A DNA stretch of 64,000 nt from Isoptericola cucumis (GCF_014635665.1 NZ_BMDG01000007.1:1-64000); one strand, 5' to 3'. Positions 45,902 through 56,461 are shown, numbered from the stretch's first letter. Program-made: numbers and translations. Notes: a model not told the origin generated them from the sequence alone.

Positions 45902-46822
45902 TCACTTCGCGGCGCCGCCGGTGACCTGGTCGACGAAGTCGGGGTTCTCCTCGAGCCACGCGTCGACGGCGGCCTCCGGGTCGTCCGCGTACTCCTCGTT
46001 GTTGAACATGAGGTTCTCGAGCGAGAACAGCTGCTCGTCGTCCAGGGTGAAGTTCTTCAGCCAGCCCTGGAGCTCCGGGTAGCGGTCGCCGAAGTCCTCG
46101 GCGCCCCACATGTGGATCTCCTCGGCCTCGCCGAGCGCGCCCTCCGGGTCTTCCAGGTCGCGCACGGGGAACTCGTCGTAGGCCCAGTGCGGGCGCCACA
46201 GGGTGACGGCGATGTTCTCGCCGGCGTCGGTCGCGCCCTTGAGCTCGGCGAGCATCGCCGGGGTCGAGGAGATCGAGTAGTCCATGCCCTCCAGGCCGTA
46301 GGTCGGGATGACCTCGTCCTGGGTGATCTGGGTGAGGCCGGCGCCCGCCTCGATGCCGACGAGCTTGTTGCCGTACTCGTCGGACATCTTGGCCAGGTCC
46401 TCGAGGCTCTTGGCGGGCGAGTCCTCGTTCACGGCGATGGTGAGCTTGGCGTTGTCGTACCAGACACCGAGGTCGGTGACCTGCTCGCCGTACTTCTCCT
46501 CGTAGGCGGCGTGCGTGTAGGGCAGCCACACGTCCATCGTGAGGTCGAAGTCGCCGCCCGCGAGGCCGGTGTAGATGACGCCGACGTCCGCGGTCTGCGA
46601 CTCGACCTCGTAGCCCTTCTCCTCGAGGATCGAGATCCACAGGTTGGAGACGGCGATGCCCTCGTCCCAGCCGGAGGGGATGCCGATCGAGATCTCCTTC
46701 TCGTCCCCGCCCTCGCCGTTCGTGGCCTCGGGCTCGTCGGAGCTGCAGGCGGCCAGGGAGACCGCCAGGGCCAGCGTGCCGCCGATGGCGGCGAACCGTC
46801 GGGTGCTACGTCCGAAAGTCAT
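45902..46822 (-). CDS. Glycine betaine/proline-type substrate-binding lipoprotein
   Basis: A 306-residue lipoprotein. The signal ends in a lipobox (SLAACSS, Cys near residue 25), then an acidic linker (DEPEATNGEGGDEKE) and an OpuAC-type domain: ISIGIPSGWDEGIAVSNLW, DLTMDVWLPYTHAAY, GIEAGAGLTQITQDEV and NIAVTLWRPHWAYDEF. The tryptophans in the last segments are those expected to box a quaternary amine. AAGGAAGGA precedes the ATG. It should capture glycine betaine or a similar osmolyte outside the membrane for the permease and ATPase encoded just upstream. Confidence 0.92.
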   Translation of the reverse strand: MTFGRSTRRFAAIGGTLALAVSLAACSSDEPEATNGEGGDEKEISIGIPSGWDEGIAVSNLWISILEEKGYEVESQTADVGVIYTGLAGGDFDLTMDVWLPYTHAAYEEKYGEQVTDLGVWYDNAKLTIAVNEDSPAKSLEDLAKMSDEYGNKLVGIEAGAGLTQITQDEVIPTYGLEGMDYSISSTPAMLAELKGATDAGENIAVTLWRPHWAYDEFPVRDLEDPEGALGEAEEIHMWGAEDFGDRYPELQGWLKNFTLDDEQLFSLENLMFNNEEYADDPEAAVDAWLEENPDFVDQVTGGAAK

Positions 46823-46881
46823 GATGTCCTTCCTTGTCGTTCCCCGCGCCGGGCCGGCCGGGCGGGCTGAGGTCAACGGGC

Positions 46882-47766
46882 TCAGCGCGTGGCCTTGAGT
46901 GCCTTCGCGACGGGGGCACGGTCGGCCAGCGCCGAGGTCACGCGGTCAAGGAAGATCGCGAGGATCACCACGGCCAGGCCGGCCTCGAACCCGAGCGCGA
47001 CGTCCACGCGCTGCAGTGCCGCGACGACGTCGTCCCCGAGGCCGCCGGCGCCGACCATGCCGGAGATGACGACCATGGACAGCGCGAGCATGATCACCTG
47101 GTTGACGCCCGCCATGATCGTGGGCATCGCCAGCGGGATCTGGATCTGGCGCAGGATGCGCCGGTCGGTCGAGCCGAACGCGCGGCCGGCCTCGACCACC
47201 TCGGCGTCGACCTGCCGGATGCCCAGCTCGGTGAACCGGACGCCCGGCGCGATCGCGAAGATGACCGTCGCGATGATGCCCGGCACGGGGCCGGTGAGGA
47301 AGATGACGACCGTCGGGATCAGGTACACGAAGGCCGGCATCGTCTGCATGAAGTCGAGGATCGGCCGGACGACGCGCGAGACGTGCTCGTTGCGCGCGGC
47401 CCAGATGCCCAGCGGTATCCCGACCACCAGCGCGACCACGGAGGCCACGATCACCAGCGCCAGGGACTCCATCGCGTTGTCCCACTGGTTCATGGCCGCG
47501 ACGAGGCAGAAGCCCAGGAACGTGCCGATGCCGAGCTTCCAGCCGCGCGCCCAGAAGGCGAGCGCGGCCAGCACCAGGGCGACGACGAAGAACGGGGGAG
47601 TGCTGAGCACCCACGCGAGCCCGTCGTACGTCGACTCGAAGAACGTCTTGATCGCGTCGAAGACCGGGTCGAACGTGTCCGTCATCCAGCTGATGAAGGA
47701 CTCGACCCAGGCACCGAGCTCGATGCGGGGGACGAACGTCCCCGTGTCGGTGGCGGCGGCGATCAT
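46882..47766 (-). CDS. Glycine betaine/proline-type ABC permease
   Basis: A 294-residue membrane protein with about seven hydrophobic helices. The ABC permease EAA loop is EAGRAFGSTDRRILRQIQIP, and PTIMAGVNQVIMLALSMVV with MVGAGGLGDDV is typical of OpuAB/ProW. The N-terminal 50 residues are amphipathic, as in OpuAB. Its ATG overlaps the ATPase stop (ATGA), and the lipoprotein gene follows 59 bp after its stop. It transports an osmoprotectant together with those two. Confidence 0.93.
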   Translation of the reverse strand: MIAAATDTGTFVPRIELGAWVESFISWMTDTFDPVFDAIKTFFESTYDGLAWVLSTPPFFVVALVLAALAFWARGWKLGIGTFLGFCLVAAMNQWDNAMESLALVIVASVVALVVGIPLGIWAARNEHVSRVVRPILDFMQTMPAFVYLIPTVVIFLTGPVPGIIATVIFAIAPGVRFTELGIRQVDAEVVEAGRAFGSTDRRILRQIQIPLAMPTIMAGVNQVIMLALSMVVISGMVGAGGLGDDVVAALQRVDVALGFEAGLAVVILAIFLDRVTSALADRAPVAKALKATR

Positions 47767-49094
47767 GCCGAGGCTCCTTCCGTCGGGTGGTCGCCGTCCG
47801 CGAGAACCTCCGCCGGCGTGCTGTCGGCTGCGCTCTCGGGGCTGTCGTCACCGTTGCTGTCGTCACCGTTGCCGTTGCCGTTGTCGCCGGGGGCCATGGC
47901 CTCCAGCAGCGTCACGCGGGGCACGATGCCGAGCAGGCGGCCCTCGTCGTCGACCACCGCGAGCGGGACGGAGGTCCCGGCGGCGGGCGCGAAGAGCTCG
48001 GCCAGCGGGGTGTCCGGGTGCACGGTCACGACGTCGGGGTCGACGAGGCCCTCGAGCTTCTCGACGCCCTCCCGGGCGGCGGGCACCGCGGCCTCGGCGT
48101 GGACCAGGCCCTTGAGGGTGCGCTTGCGGTCCACGACGTACGCGGACGTCACGTCGGCGTCGCGCATCTCGCGCGCGGCGAGGCGCGGCCCGCTCCCGAT
48201 CGTCACGGTGACGCGGGGGCGCTGCATGACGGACGACGCCGTGAGCACGCGGGACCGGTCGACGTCGGCGACGAACTTCTCGACGTAGTCGTTGGCGGGG
48301 TCGGACAGGATCTGCTCGGACGTGCCGATCTGGACGATCCGGCCGTCACGCATGACCGCGATGCGGTCGCCGAGGTGCATGGCCTCGTTGAGGTCGTGCG
48401 TGATGAAGATGATCGTCTTGCCGAGCTTCTCCTGCAGCTCCAGGAGCTGCTCCTGCATCTCCGAGCGGATCAGCGGGTCGAGGGCGCTGAAGGCCTCGTC
48501 CATGAGCAGGACGTCGGTGTCGGCGGCTAGCGCGCGGGCGAGGCCGACGCGCTGGCGCATGCCGCCCGAGAGCTGGGAGGGCAGCGAGTCCGCCCAGCCG
48601 CTGAGGCCGACCATGTCGAGCGCCTCCTGGGCCTTCTGCTGCCGCTCGGCCTTGCCGACCCCCTGGATCTCCAGCGGGTAGGCGGCGTTCTCGAGCACCG
48701 TGCGGTGCGGCAGGAGGGCGAAGTGCTGGAACACCATGGACACCCGGCTGCGGCGCAGCGCGCGCAGCTGCTTGCCGTCCACCTTGGCCAGGTTGGCGTC
48801 GCCGAGCAGCACGTCGCCCGCCGTCGGCGCCCACAGGCCGTTGAGCATGCGGATGAGGGTGGACTTGCCGGAGCCGGACAGGCCCATGACGACGAAGATC
48901 TCGCCGGGCGCGACGTCGAAGCTCGCGTCGATCACCGCGGCGGTGCCGAGGCTCTTCACCTCGTCGCGCGAGGAACCGGCCTGCAGTCGCCGCACGGCTT
49001 CGCCGGGCTTGGGGCCGAAGACTTTGTAGACGCCGCGCACCGAGACCGCGGGGGCCTCGGCGGGCGCTGGGGTGGTACTGCTGTCTCCCGTCAT
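47763..49094 (-). CDS. Glycine betaine/proline-type ABC ATPase with CBS domains
   Basis: A 443-residue ATPase of the OpuAA/ProV group. Walker A is [17 protein letters not shown]-loop VSMVFQHFALLPHR, signature LSGGMRQRVGLARALA, Walker B VLLMDEAFSALDP, and the switch His in FITHDLNEAMH. Residues ~290-415 form a paired CBS region (AYVVDRKRTLKGL; VPLAVVDDEGRLLGIVP), which in this family senses ionic strength or c-di-AMP. The Asn/Gly/Asp-rich tail is disordered. The ATG at 49094 is used; a GTG at 49112 would add six residues. It heads a three-gene operon and is preceded by a long non-coding stretch. Confidence 0.93.
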   Translation of the reverse strand: MTGDSSTTPAPAEAPAVSVRGVYKVFGPKPGEAVRRLQAGSSRDEVKSLGTAAVIDASFDVAPGEIFVVMGLSGSGKSTLIRMLNGLWAPTAGDVLLGDANLAKVDGKQLRALRRSRVSMVFQHFALLPHRTVLENAAYPLEIQGVGKAERQQKAQEALDMVGLSGWADSLPSQLSGGMRQRVGLARALAADTDVLLMDEAFSALDPLIRSEMQEQLLELQEKLGKTIIFITHDLNEAMHLGDRIAVMRDGRIVQIGTSEQILSDPANDYVEKFVADVDRSRVLTASSVMQRPRVTVTIGSGPRLAAREMRDADVTSAYVVDRKRTLKGLVHAEAAVPAAREGVEKLEGLVDPDVVTVHPDTPLAELFAPAAGTSVPLAVVDDEGRLLGIVPRVTLLEAMAPGDNGNGNGDDSNGDDSPESAADSTPAEVLADGDHPTEGASA

Positions 49095-49718
49095 ACGGGC
49101 AGGGCTCGCCACCTTCCATCACGTTCGGACGCACCCACGGTCTCACCGGACGACGTCGAGCGCCGGTCACGAGTTGCCGTGCTTCCGGGATCGGGTGGGC
49201 ACAAGGGCAACATGCACCTTGCAACGTCGACAGGGGCCGTGGCTAACTGCTCCTTCGGGACCATATTGCCCCCATATTCGGCTGTGCGCTGGGGTTTCAC
49301 CGTCGAAACCAGGGCTGAAAGGCCTCCGTCATCGTTATTCGAATGTGATCTTTGCCGTGATCTGCCTCACGACCTGGGCGTTTGTCCACCATCGTGCCAC
49401 GAAGGGGCGGTCAGGCGTCGCGCCGCCCGGGTCAAGCCGCGGTCTGTGCCGCTTCATGTCCGGACCGGACGGCGTCGGCACGAGCGCGGTCGACGAGATC
49501 CGCACGGCCGGAGGCCCGGGCGGTCGACGGGCGAAGTTCACCCTCGGCAGGCGGGTGATCTCTCGCGCTTTCCTGCCGGTTCCGGCGTTTCCGTCGGATA
49601 CTTGACGCGCGACACCGTCCGCACCTCAGGCAGGACACGCCCCCACCGTCCTGCCGGTGCGGCACCGGTGTCGCACCACGCCCCCGCCCGCCCCGTCGGC
49701 GCACCCCAGGAGCAGACC
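49095..49718. other. 624-bp intergenic region between divergent genes
   Basis: No convincing gene is present on either strand; small open frames lack conserved sequence and ribosome-binding sites. The stretch is less GC-rich around 49260-49390, as expected for promoters. On the reverse strand a TATGGT (bases 49260-49265) could be a -10 for the betaine operon, although 166 bases upstream of the ATG. A CCATATT repeat lies at 49261 and 49273. Further right, TTGACG at 49602-49607 could belong to a promoter for the secreted protein at 49719. A long leader on the betaine operon would allow RNA-level control, but I recognised no riboswitch. Confidence 0.6.
49357..49370. promoter_or_regulatory. CRP-like palindrome
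   Basis: GTGATCTGCCTCAC is a palindrome of the GTGA-N6-TCAC type bound by CRP/GlxR regulators in actinobacteria. A second TGTGATC lies 15 bases upstream (49344). It sits in the AT-richer part of the gap between the betaine operon and the secreted protein gene. A single match of this kind can occur by chance. Confidence 0.35.
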
Positions 49719-50360
49719 GTGAACCACCCCATGCCCGCGCGCGGTCGCGGCCGCCTCGTCGCCCTCGTCACGGCCGTGACGCTGCTGGCCGCTCCGCTCG
49801 CCGTCGTGCCGGCGACCGCAGCCGCGCCGACGGCCGCCGCCGCGACGTCCGCGACCTCGCTGACGATCAAGAAGATCGGCACGAAGACCGCGCCCTACAA
49901 GAAGAAGGCGACGGTCAAGCCGCGCGTCACCCGCAAGGGGAAGGTCTCGGTGAAGTCCGCGACCCTCACCGTCGCGCAGCACGGCAAGCACATCGCGAAG
50001 AACAAGAAGAAGGTGGCCCTCAAGGCGGGCACCTACCGGGTGCGGACGAACGTCACCTACCGCACGTACACGATCAAGCCGTCGACGGGCGCCAAGGTCT
50101 GGTCGAAGGACAAGGTGAAGACGAAGGCCCAGAAGCTCGTCGTCAAGCAGGGCAAGAAGCCCTCGCGCACGTCGCCGATCAGCCAGAAGAACTGCCCGAC
50201 GTGGGCGCCGATCAAGGGCAACCGGACGACGGCCAAGAAGGGCGACTGGATCTACCACGTGCCGGGCGGCCGGTACTACAAGGCGACCGCCCCGGAGGAG
50301 TGCTTCACCACGGCAGCGGCGGCCCGCAAGGCCGGCTACCGCGCGTCGCAGAACGGCTGA
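49719..50360 (+). CDS. Secreted lysine-rich protein with C-terminal sunset domain
   Basis: A 213-residue protein with a signal peptide (basic start, then VALVTAVTLLAAPLAVV, likely cut after ATAA). Residues ~45-150 are very lysine- and threonine-rich with beta-strand periodicity, perhaps an immunoglobulin-like or cell-wall-associated segment. Residues ~158-213 match the actinobacterial sunset domain: GDWIYHVPGGRYYKATAPEE, two cysteines (NCPTW and EECFTT), and ARKAGYRASQNG. The two cysteines could form a disulfide. Function is unknown. The GTG at 49719 is preceded by AGGAG, and a hairpin follows the stop. The strong positive charge suggests binding to anionic wall polymers (inference). Confidence 0.8.
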   Translation: MNHPMPARGRGRLVALVTAVTLLAAPLAVVPATAAAPTAAAATSATSLTIKKIGTKTAPYKKKATVKPRVTRKGKVSVKSATLTVAQHGKHIAKNKKKVALKAGTYRVRTNVTYRTYTIKPSTGAKVWSKDKVKTKAQKLVVKQGKKPSRTSPISQKNCPTWAPIKGNRTTAKKGDWIYHVPGGRYYKATAPEECFTTAAAARKAGYRASQNG

Positions 50361-50379
50361 CCTTCCGGCACGCCGCGAC

Positions 50380-50410
50380 GAGGCCGGCACCCGACTCGGG
50401 TGCCGGCCTC
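50380..50410 (+). terminator. Hairpin terminator after the sunset-domain gene
   Basis: A perfect 15-bp inverted repeat with a one-base centre (50380-50394 and 50396-50410), 20 bp past the stop. In practice the loop would open to a few bases. A TACTCT at 50436-50441 just downstream may be the -10 for ahcY. Confidence 0.75.
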
Positions 50411-50545
50411 GCTGCGTCCCCGAGGCACCGCGGACTACTCTGGGTGCTGGCTCGCGCCGACGACGGCGGGCCACGCGCAGACGGGAGCCCCCAGCGCGCA
50501 CGTCATGACCCATGAACGACTCCGCGACTCCCTGGGAGGGTCACC

Positions 50546-52096
<1,551 letters not shown>

Positions 52097-52107
52097 GCGA
52101 CGGCGGC

Positions 52108-52146
52108 GCCGTCCCCGGGCGGGGGACTGCCCCCGCCCGGGACGGC
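52108..52146 (+). terminator. Hairpin terminator after ahcY
   Basis: An inverted repeat of 17 bp with one bulged C (52108-52125 and 52130-52146) around a four-base loop, 12 bp past the ahcY stop. Confidence 0.75.
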
Positions 52147-52192
52147 GGCCCGCCCCGTGGCCCGGCGGCGTCGTCGTCGCGATCCTGGCACC

Positions 52193-53572
52193 ATGACCGC
52201 CACCATGACCAGCACGACGACGCCAGCCGCGGCGGGGCCGCCCTTCCTCCTCGCCCCGTTCGACCGGCGCACGTGGCGCGCGTACGGCTACCTGTGGGTC
52301 GCGGTGCTGGTCGCGCCGTTCGCGCTGGCGTACGCGCTCTTCACCCTGGCGCTCACCGCGGGCATCGCCGTAACGGTCGTGGGCCTGTTCGTCGCGGGCG
52401 GGGTGCTGCTCGGCACGCGCGGCTGGGGCTCGATGTACCGGCGGATGGCGCGGCGGCTGCTCGGCGTCGACGTCGCCGCACCGTTCCCCCGCTCGCCCCG
52501 TCGCGGGTTCTGGCGCCGCCTGGGCAGCATGCTGGGCGACGCGACCGCCTGGCGCGCGCTGCTGTACATGGTCGTGACGTTCCCGCTGGCCCTCGTGGGG
52601 TTCGTCGTGAGCACCGTCCTCCTCGCCGTCGCCGCCGGCAGCATGACGCACTGGCTCTGGTCGCAGTGGCTGCCGCTGCAGCGCGCGTCCGACGGGACGC
52701 TGCACCGCGGGGCGTCGTTCGGCACCGACTGGTTCGTCGACACCCCGTCGCGGCAGCTCATGCTGATGGCCGCCGGCGTGATCCTGCTCTACCTGTGGCC
52801 GCAGGTGCAGCGCATCTTCGTGACCCTGTTCGCGCTGCTCGCCGCGAGCCTCCTCGGCCCCACGCGGGCCAGCATGCGGGTCGCCGACGTCGAGCGCGCC
52901 CGCGCGGTGACCGTCGAGGACGCCGACGCGCGCCTGCGCCGCATCGAGCGCGACCTGCACGACGGCACGCAGGCGCACCTGGTGGCGGTGGCGATGCAGA
53001 TCGGCGAGGCGCGCGAGCTGGTGCGCGACGGCGCCGACCCGGCGGAGCTCGCCGCGGTGCTGGAGACCGCGCACTCCAGCACCAAGGACACCCTCGCGGA
53101 GCTGCGCGAGCTCGCCCGCGGCATCCGGCCCCCGGCGCTGGACGCCGGCCTGTCCGTCGCGCTCGAGACCCTCGCGGCCCGGGCGGCGTTGCCGGTGCGC
53201 GTGCACGCGGTCGGGCTGGACTCCGCCGACCTGCCCGCCAGCGTCACGGCGATCTCGTACTTCGCCGTCGCCGAGCTGGTCGCCAACGCGACCCGCCACG
53301 CCAGCGCCAGCGGGGTCGACGTCGTCGCCGGGATCGAGCCCCTCGCCGAGGGGCGCGGCCCGGCCGGGCGCGCCCTCGTGCTGCGCGTGCACGACGACGG
53401 CGTGGGCGGGGCCCGCGTGCGCGCCCCCGACTCCTCGGGCCGGGGCAGCGGCCTGGCGGGCCTGACCGACCGGCTCTCCGGCGTCGACGGCACCCTGCGG
53501 GTGGTCAGCCCGGCCGGCGGGCCTACGGTGGTCACCGTGACGATTCCCCTGAACCTCTCGGACGGGCAGTGA
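52193..53572 (+). CDS. NarL-type sensor histidine kinase
   Basis: A 459-residue kinase. Residues ~20-220 are a membrane sensor region with about four to five hydrophobic helices, resembling the putative-sensor domain found on many actinobacterial kinases. The dimerisation/phosphoacceptor motif is RRIERDLHDGTQAHLVAVAM near residue 252, with His as the phosphosite. The catalytic ATPase has ELVANATRHASAS, RVHDDGVGGARV and GSGLAGLTDRLS. No extracytoplasmic loop is long, so the signal is probably sensed in the membrane. Its stop overlaps the GTG of the response regulator (GTGA), which identifies the partner. Several ATG codons crowd the start; 52193 is used. Confidence 0.9.
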   Translation: MTATMTSTTTPAAAGPPFLLAPFDRRTWRAYGYLWVAVLVAPFALAYALFTLALTAGIAVTVVGLFVAGGVLLGTRGWGSMYRRMARRLLGVDVAAPFPRSPRRGFWRRLGSMLGDATAWRALLYMVVTFPLALVGFVVSTVLLAVAAGSMTHWLWSQWLPLQRASDGTLHRGASFGTDWFVDTPSRQLMLMAAGVILLYLWPQVQRIFVTLFALLAASLLGPTRASMRVADVERARAVTVEDADARLRRIERDLHDGTQAHLVAVAMQIGEARELVRDGADPAELAAVLETAHSSTKDTLAELRELARGIRPPALDAGLSVALETLAARAALPVRVHAVGLDSADLPASVTAISYFAVAELVANATRHASASGVDVVAGIEPLAEGRGPAGRALVLRVHDDGVGGARVRAPDSSGRGSGLAGLTDRLSGVDGTLRVVSPAGGPTVVTVTIPLNLSDGQ

Positions 53573-54267
53573 CGGCGCCCGACACGTCCCGGCCGGCGCT
53601 GCGCGTGGTCGTGGCCGAGGACTCCGCGATCCTGCGCGACGGCCTCGTCGCGCTGCTCGCCCGCCGCGGCCACGACGTCGTCGCCGCCGTGGGCGACGGC
53701 GACGCCCTGGTGCGCGAGGTGACCGCGCTCGCGGCCGCCGACGACCTGCCCGACGTCCTGGTCGCCGACATCCGGATGCCGCCCACCCACACCGACGAGG
53801 GGCTGCGCGCGGCCGAGGCGCTGCGCGCCCTGCACCCGGGGCTGCCCGTGCTGGTGTTCTCGCAATGGGTCGAGACGCGGTACGCGTCGCGGCTGCTGGA
53901 GGGCGACCCGCACGGCGTCGGCTACCTGCTCAAGGACCGGGTCGCGGACGTGGGCGAGTTCGTCGCCGCGCTGGGCCGTGTCGCCGCGGGGGAGACCGTG
54001 CTGGACCCGGAGGTGGTGCGCCAGCTCATGGGCGCGCACCGCACGGCCGAGGACGGCATGTCGAGGCTGACGCCGCGCGAGAGCGAGGTGCTCGAGCTCA
54101 TGGCCCTGGGCCGGTCCAACGGGGCGATCGCCCAGGAGCTGTACCTGTCGTACGGGGCGGTGGAGAAGAACGTGGCGTCCATCTTCACCAAGCTCGACCT
54201 GCCGCAGGACTCCGCCGACCACCGGCGGGTGCGCGCGGTGCTGCGCTACCTCGGCGTCGACGCCTGA
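53569..54267 (+). CDS. NarL/LuxR-type response regulator
   Basis: A 232-residue regulator. The receiver domain starts RVVVAEDSAILRDGLVALL and has the phosphoacceptor Asp in VLVADIRMPP and the conserved Lys in GYLLKDRV. The C-terminal LuxR helix-turn-helix is LTPRESEVLELMALGRSN followed by VEKNVASIFTKLDL. It is translationally coupled to the upstream kinase. Targets are unknown; the AT3 gene 164 bp downstream on the same strand is a candidate only by position. Confidence 0.93.
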   Translation: MTAPDTSRPALRVVVAEDSAILRDGLVALLARRGHDVVAAVGDGDALVREVTALAAADDLPDVLVADIRMPPTHTDEGLRAAEALRALHPGLPVLVFSQWVETRYASRLLEGDPHGVGYLLKDRVADVGEFVAALGRVAAGETVLDPEVVRQLMGAHRTAEDGMSRLTPRESEVLELMALGRSNGAIAQELYLSYGAVEKNVASIFTKLDLPQDSADHRRVRAVLRYLGVDA

Positions 54268-54431
54268 CCGACGTCGTCGCCGTGGGGGTGCCCGCGCAGC
54301 GGCGTAGTGGGGGATTCCCCCGCACCGGGCCGGGGGATGCGCCGCCCGGGGCCGGAGGCCAGCCGGATTCCTCGTGAACATGCAGGTCACGAGGCTGGAG
54401 GGGTCAAGCCCTCGAGCCTACGGAGCCCGTC

Positions 54432-55670
54432 ATGGCAGTCGCCGCACCCGCCCCCGCACCACCCGCCGTCCTCCCGGGCGCGCCGCCGCGGGCGGTGCGG
54501 TCCGCCCCGCCTGCGGGAGGGCGGTCGCGGCGGGTGCCGCGCGACCCGTTCGTCGACGTCGTCCGCGCGATCGGCACCGTCGCGGTCGTGCTGCTGCACT
54601 GGCTCATGGCGGAGGCGACGTGGGACGGGTCCACCCTGCAGGTGGGCAACGCGCTGGGGCACGGCAGCGCCTGGGTCCTCACCTGGGGCCAGCCGCTGGC
54701 GCTGCTCTTCTTCGCGTCGGGCGCGTCGGGCGCCTACCAGCGGGTCGCCACGGCGACGGCGGGCCGTGGCTGGTCGGGCGTCCTCGGCTCCGCGCTGCGG
54801 TCCGTCGCCCGGCCGGTGGGCGCGTTCGTCGTCGCGTGGGGCGCCGGGGTGGCGGTGCTGCTGGCGGCCGGCGTCCCGGACGACGCGGTGTGGCGGATGG
54901 CGCGGATGGCGCCGCAGCTCCTGTGGTTCCTCGCGGTGTGGGTGGTGCTCCTGGCCCTCGTGCCGGTGCTGCAGGCTGCCTGGCGGCGCTGGCGGTGGGG
55001 GGCGCTCGCCCTCGCCGTCGCGCTGCCGCTCGCCGTCGACGCGCTGCGGTTCGGGCTGCCGGGGGACACGACGGCCGCCCTGGCCGGGGTGAACGTGGTG
55101 CTCGCCTGGGCCGCGCCCTTCGTCGCCGGGGTCGCGTACGCCACCGAGCGCTCGCAGCCGCGGCGCCCGGAGGCCGGGTCCGGACGGGGTGGCCGCGCGG
55201 TGCTCGTCGCCGTCGGCCTCGCCGCGGCGCTCACGACGGCGGTGCTCGTCGCCGTCGGCCCGTACCCGCGGAGCCTCATCGGCATGCCGGGGGACACGAT
55301 CTCCAACCTCGGGCCGCCGACGGCGCCGATCGTGACGCACGCCGTCGCGCTGGTGTGCGCGGTGCTGCTCGCGCGCCGGGCGGCCGTGCGCTGGGCGACG
55401 TCGCCCGGGGGCCGGGCCGTCACCTCGACGCTGGCCCGCCGGTCGATGACGGTCTACCTGTGGCACCTCACGGCGATGTTCGCCGTCGTGGGGGCCGCGC
55501 TGCTCGGCCTCGGGCAGGAGCTGCCCGCGTCGTGGGGCGCCGACTGGTGGGCGTCGCGACCCGTCTGGTTCGCCGCCTACCTGCTGGTGCTCCTCGTGCT
55601 GGTCCGGGCCTTCGGCCGGTTCGAGGACCGGCGCCGGACCGTGCCTCAGCGGGGGTCGGGCACGCCGTAG
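54432..55670 (+). CDS. Acyltransferase-3 family membrane protein
   Basis: A 412-residue protein with about ten hydrophobic helices. The AT3 start is FVDVVRAIGTVAVVLLHWLM, where the Arg and His match the family's catalytic region, and RSMTVYLWHLTAMFAVVG near the end matches its last conserved block. Unlike the acyltransferases at 16770 and 37696 it has no SGNH domain, so acyl transfer would finish on a different partner or a small molecule. The first 35 residues are Pro/Ala/Arg-rich and cytoplasmic. Its 3' end overlaps the convergent RDD gene by 25 bp. Confidence 0.8.
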   Translation: MAVAAPAPAPPAVLPGAPPRAVRSAPPAGGRSRRVPRDPFVDVVRAIGTVAVVLLHWLMAEATWDGSTLQVGNALGHGSAWVLTWGQPLALLFFASGASGAYQRVATATAGRGWSGVLGSALRSVARPVGAFVVAWGAGVAVLLAAGVPDDAVWRMARMAPQLLWFLAVWVVLLALVPVLQAAWRRWRWGALALAVALPLAVDALRFGLPGDTTAALAGVNVVLAWAAPFVAGVAYATERSQPRRPEAGSGRGGRAVLVAVGLAAALTTAVLVAVGPYPRSLIGMPGDTISNLGPPTAPIVTHAVALVCAVLLARRAAVRWATSPGGRAVTSTLARRSMTVYLWHLTAMFAVVGAALLGLGQELPASWGADWWASRPVWFAAYLLVLLVLVRAFGRFEDRRRTVPQRGSGTP

Positions 55671-56461
55671 GGGAGGCGGTGCAGCGACTGCGCGCGCAGC
55701 CGCGCGCGCTCGTGCTCGGCGCGGCCGCGGGCCAGCTCGCGGTCGCGCCGTTCGTGCAGGACGGCGTGCAGGAAGGCCTCGGCGGGCGTGCCCGCCGGGG
55801 GCCCGGGGGCCACGTACGGCTCGACGCGCCCGGCGAGCTCGTCGGCGAGGCTCCGGCGGGAGGCCGCGGAGAGCCGCGGCGCCCGGTCGAGCAGCTGGCG
55901 CGAGGCCAGCGCGAGCCCGTCCGGCAGCCGGCGGATGTCGGCGGTCCGCGCCCAGGCCGCCAGCTCCGGCGGCATCGCCAGCGGCACCGACCAGCCGCGC
56001 CCGCCGCGCACCCGGATGACGTACGTGCCCGCGAGCATGTCGCCGAGCCGCTTGCCGCGCGCGTTCGCCAGGGACGTGATCAGCGCGACGCTGCCGAAGG
56101 TGAGCCACAGCTCGCCCACCCCGACGAGGGCGCGCACGAACGCGTGGCGGAAGCGCACGGGGCCGCCGTCGTCGCGCACCACCCGCAGGCCCGCGGCGAG
56201 CTTGCCCACCGAGCGCCCGCGGGTGAGCGTCTCCACCGTGACGGGCACGACGACCATCACGACCACCGACAGGACGACGAAGACGACCCGGAGCCACTGC
56301 TCGTCCAGCGAGCCGAGCTGCAGGTAGCCGACGAGGACCACGGCCAGGACGACGATCCCGACGACGGCCAGGTCCAGCAGCGCCGCCAGCGCCCGCGTCA
56401 CGAAGGACGCCGGGCGCGCGTCGAGGACCACTCCCTCGCCGATGAGGATCCCGTCGTGCAT
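55646..56461 (-). CDS. RDD family membrane protein
   Basis: A 271-residue protein. The RDD domain covers residues ~15-150: ARPASFVTRALAALLDLAVV, then GRSVGKLAAGLRVVRDDGG and GKRLGDMLAGTYVIRVR, with three or four hydrophobic helices. The C-terminal 110 residues are Arg/Glu/Ala-rich and cytoplasmic. The function of RDD proteins is uncertain. In actinobacteria this gene typically lies beside SpoIIM-like and DUF58/MoxR genes, as here. GGGAGAG precedes the ATG. Confidence 0.9.
   Translation of the reverse strand: MHDGILIGEGVVLDARPASFVTRALAALLDLAVVGIVVLAVVLVGYLQLGSLDEQWLRVVFVVLSVVVMVVVPVTVETLTRGRSVGKLAAGLRVVRDDGGPVRFRHAFVRALVGVGELWLTFGSVALITSLANARGKRLGDMLAGTYVIRVRGGRGWSVPLAMPPELAAWARTADIRRLPDGLALASRQLLDRAPRLSAASRRSLADELAGRVEPYVAPGPPAGTPAEAFLHAVLHERRDRELARGRAEHERARLRAQSLHRLPYGVPDPR

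Noticed and set aside
49215-49260. A ydaO-type c-di-AMP riboswitch
   Set aside because: GACAG and GCTAAC are present but separated by extra bases, and the rest of the conserved core is missing.
49091-49300. A 69-codon reverse frame before the betaine ATPase
   Set aside because: No ribosome-binding site, low-complexity composition and no recognisable sequence; it overlaps the likely leader.
50411-50545. An SAH riboswitch before ahcY
   Set aside because: The leader does not show the paired segments and conserved purine-rich core of that RNA; only a promoter-like TACTCT was found.
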